From: JBFKUL01 sp041635755
GTDB lineage: Bacteria; Pseudomonadota; Gammaproteobacteria; Burkholderiales; SG8-39
DNA: 8,655 bases
Reading direction: 5' to 3'
Assembly (NCBI GenBank): GCA_041635755.1
Contig: JBFKUL010000118.1
Coordinates: 1-8,655, forward strand
The position numbers and the translations under genes were made by a program. Numbering within the stretch: position 1 is the first letter of the stretch; each line of letters opens with the position of its first letter. Of the stretch, positions 6,102 to 8,655 are shown in pieces. Under the pieces are notes generated by a model. The model ran no database searches, was not told where the DNA came from, and saw only the letters and a program-made list of their open reading frames with translations.

Positions 6102-7340
6102 ATGCCGCTCGAAAAACCCTCCGCTGCCCCGCCTTCGCTGCGCCAGATGCTGGCCGATTTCGGCGGGCTCTACGCGGTCAACGGCATCGTCGCGTTCATC
6201 TTCGCCGCCTCCGGCCCGGTGGCGATCATCCTTTCGGTGGGCACGCGCGGCGGGCTCACCGAGACCGACCTCGCCTCGTGGATCTTCGGCGCGTTCTTCG
6301 TCAACGGACTGATCAGCCTGTTCTTCTGCTGGTATTACCGCCAGCCGCTGGTGTTCTTCTGGACCATCCCGGGGGCCGTGCTGATCGGACCGGCGCTCAC
6401 GCACCTGTCGTTCAGCGAAGTGGTCGGCGCGTACTTCGCCTGCGGCGTGCTGATGCTCGTGCTCGGCCTCTCGGGCTGGGTGCGGCGCGCGATGGACGCG
6501 GTGCCGATGCCGATCGTGATGGGCATGGTGGCGGGCGTGTTTCTGCGCTTCGGGCTCGATCTCGTGTACGCGATGCGCGACGCGTTCTGGATCGCCGCGC
6601 CGATGACGCTCGTGTTCCTCGCGCTCTCGGCCGCGCCGCGCATGGCGCGACTGATGCCGCCGCTCATCGGCGCCATGATCGTCGGCGGGGTCATGATCGC
6701 GGCGCTCGGTCGCTTCGATCTGGGCATGGGCGAGATGCCGGGCCTGGTGCAGCCCAATCTCTATGCGCCGGCCTTCTCGCTGCAGGCAATGATCGAGCTG
6801 GTGGTGCCGCTCGCGATCACCGTGCTGGTGGTGCAGAACGGCCAGGGCATCGCGGTGCTCGGCGCCGCCGGCCACAAGCCGCCGGTCAACGCCATCGCCA
6901 GCGCCTGCGGCGCAGGGGGCATGCTCATCGGCCTGGTCGGCTCGGTGCCGACCTGCCTCACCGGCCCGGTGAACGCGATCATCAGCGCTTCGGGCGAAAA
7001 GCACCGCCACTACACCGCAGGCCTGCTCGTGGGACTGCTCGCGCTCGCCTTCGGGCTGTACGCACCGGTCTTTACGCGCCTGCTGCTTTCGGCACCGCCG
7101 GCGTTCATCGCCGCGCTCGCCGGGCTGGCGATGCTGCGCGTGCTGCAGACCGCGTTCACGATCTCGTTCAAGGGCAAGTTCACGCTCGGTGCGCTGGTCA
7201 CCTTCCTCGTCACGGTCGCCGACGTGCCGATTTTCAACGTCGGCGCCGCGTTCTGGGGCCTGGTGTTCGGCTTCGCGGTGTCCTGGCTGCTCGAGCGCCA
7301 GGATTTCCGTAGCGCGACGGTCGACAGCGACGACAAATAA
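6102..7340 (+). CDS. BenE-family benzoate/H+ symporter-like membrane transporter
   Basis: This is a 412-residue polytopic inner-membrane carrier with about 12 hydrophobic helices, as usual for the BenE family (proton-coupled uptake of benzoate in the characterised member). Family-like blocks are 'FFWTIPGAVLIGPAL' (85-99), 'VPMPIVMGMVAGVFLRFGLDL' near 134-154, 'VVQNGQGIAVLGAAGHKPP' (243-261) and 'GSVPTCLTGPVNAII' (280-294). The N-terminal about 18 residues and the D/S-rich C-terminus are cytoplasmic-type tails. An in-frame stop at 6072-6074 excludes a longer N-terminus apart from non-ATG codons. The ATG at 6102 has no visible Shine-Dalgarno sequence, so initiation may be weak; M16 (6147) is an alternative without better support. 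No ben or cat ring-degradation genes are present in the window. The substrate is therefore probably some other organic acid, perhaps the one handled by the upstream TPP/cupin/hydro-lyase genes. That link is inferred from position only. Confidence 0.9.
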   Translation: MPLEKPSAAPPSLRQMLADFGGLYAVNGIVAFIFAASGPVAIILSVGTRGGLTETDLASWIFGAFFVNGLISLFFCWYYRQPLVFFWTIPGAVLIGPALTHLSFSEVVGAYFACGVLMLVLGLSGWVRRAMDAVPMPIVMGMVAGVFLRFGLDLVYAMRDAFWIAAPMTLVFLALSAAPRMARLMPPLIGAMIVGGVMIAALGRFDLGMGEMPGLVQPNLYAPAFSLQAMIELVVPLAITVLVVQNGQGIAVLGAAGHKPPVNAIASACGAGGMLIGLVGSVPTCLTGPVNAIISASGEKHRHYTAGLLVGLLALAFGLYAPVFTRLLLSAPPAFIAALAGLAMLRVLQTAFTISFKGKFTLGALVTFLVTVADVPIFNVGAAFWGLVFGFAVSWLLERQDFRSATVDSDDK

Positions 7341-7344
7341 ACCT

Positions 7345-7358
7345 CGCCTATGGAGGCG
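7345..7358 (+). repeat. Short hairpin just after the BenE-family gene
   Basis: CGCCT (7345-7349) pairs with AGGCG (7354-7358) around ATGG, followed by CTTTAG. The stem is only 5 bp and the T-run only three, so it could be at most a weak terminator. The stronger dyad at 7379-7400 is the better candidate. Confidence 0.3.
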
Positions 7359-7378
7359 CTTTAGCGTAGAGTGCGCCC

Positions 7379-7408
7379 CTTGCTGCAATGCAGCAGCAAG
7401 ATTTTGTT
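7379..7408 (+). terminator. Probable intrinsic terminator (overlaps a CTGC-N3-GCAG dyad)
   Basis: CTTGCTGC (7379-7386) pairs perfectly with GCAGCAAG (7393-7400) around AATGCA, and ATTTTGTT follows at once. An 8-bp stem plus T-rich tail is the best terminator in the window and would end transcription from the BenE-family gene. The same bases contain the perfect DNA dyad TGCTGCA-A-TGCAGCA (7381-7395), which may be a protein-binding site instead or as well. A -10-like TAGAGT (7367-7372), with no convincing -35, would place a start point on the dyad. Confidence 0.5.
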
Positions 7409-7436
7409 GGCTGTTCCGACCCTCTCGCAGTCCCGT

Positions 7437-7500
7437 CGAAGGCATTCCTTTCGCACCGGCATCGCGGCTTCAGGTTGGCGCCGATGACACGAAAGGAGAA
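7437..7500 (+). promoter_or_regulatory. Helicase mRNA leader with anti-Shine-Dalgarno segment and competing hairpin
   Basis: TCCTTTCG (7446-7453) is exactly complementary to CGAAAGGA (7490-7497), which contains most of the helicase Shine-Dalgarno (AAAGGAGAA, 7492-7500, directly before ATG 7503). One G-U pair (7445 with 7498) extends it to 9 bp. Inside the loop, CATCG (7460-7464) can pair with CGATG (7482-7486). A local alternative pairs CGAAGG (7437-7442) with CCTTTCG (7447-7453, one bulged T) around CATT, which would free the ribosome site. Two exclusive folds of this kind suggest translational control, but no functional evidence exists in the sequence alone. Confidence 0.4.
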
Positions 7501-7502
7501 CC

Positions 7503-8655
<1,153 letters not shown>

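Noticed and set aside
6102..7340. Assigning the carrier specifically to benzoate degradation
   Set aside because: Family resemblance to BenE is good, but no benzoate dioxygenase, catechol or benzoyl-CoA genes are in the window, so the substrate is left open.
6084..7445. 453-residue open frame on the - strand opposite the BenE-family gene
   Set aside because: It is extremely E/R/H/D-rich, the mirror of a membrane-protein gene in GC-rich DNA. It has no domain pattern.

Overview
The window is GC-rich and gene-dense, and all genes lie on the + strand. Codon use is strongly G/C-biased at third positions. The gene families (a Dpp/Opp-type ABC importer, an acetolactate-synthase-like TPP enzyme, a YcsI-type hydro-lyase, a BenE-family carrier and a DEAD-box helicase) suggest the chromosome of a metabolically versatile proteobacterium. 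A betaproteobacterium of the Burkholderiales type is my best guess, from style rather than from a phylogenetic marker. I see no mobile element, CRISPR array, tRNA or rRNA.

Region 1 (1-2847) is a solute-uptake operon of the peptide/nickel ABC importer class. It holds the C-terminal part of a family-5 substrate-binding protein (cut by the window start) and two permeases of DppB and DppC type. A perfect GC hairpin sits between the binding protein and the first permease. No ATPase genes follow, so they must lie upstream or elsewhere.

Region 2 (2848-6013) starts after a 100-bp gap with tandem inverted repeats and a candidate promoter. It holds a TPP-dependent enzyme of the acetolactate synthase superfamily, a small single-domain cupin, and a YcsI/DUF1445 putative hydro-lyase (D-glutamate cyclase-like family). 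They are closely spaced with good ribosome binding sites, so they probably form one transcription unit. Region 3 (6102-7340) is a BenE-family carrier, either in the same unit or with its own weak promoter. Together these four genes look like an uncharacterised pathway for a small carboxylate: carrier uptake, C-C bond chemistry by the TPP enzyme, and further conversion by the cupin and hydro-lyase. The substrate cannot be read from the sequence.

Region 4 (7341-8655) begins with a 162-bp non-coding stretch. It carries a strong dyad that can be read as an intrinsic terminator or as a CTGC-N3-GCAG operator. Further down is an 8-base segment exactly complementary to the Shine-Dalgarno region of the next gene, a DEAD-box RNA helicase cut by the window end. 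The helicase leader and the TPP/cupin/hydro-lyase/BenE module are the two places most worth a second look. Nothing in the window can be claimed as an established new system.
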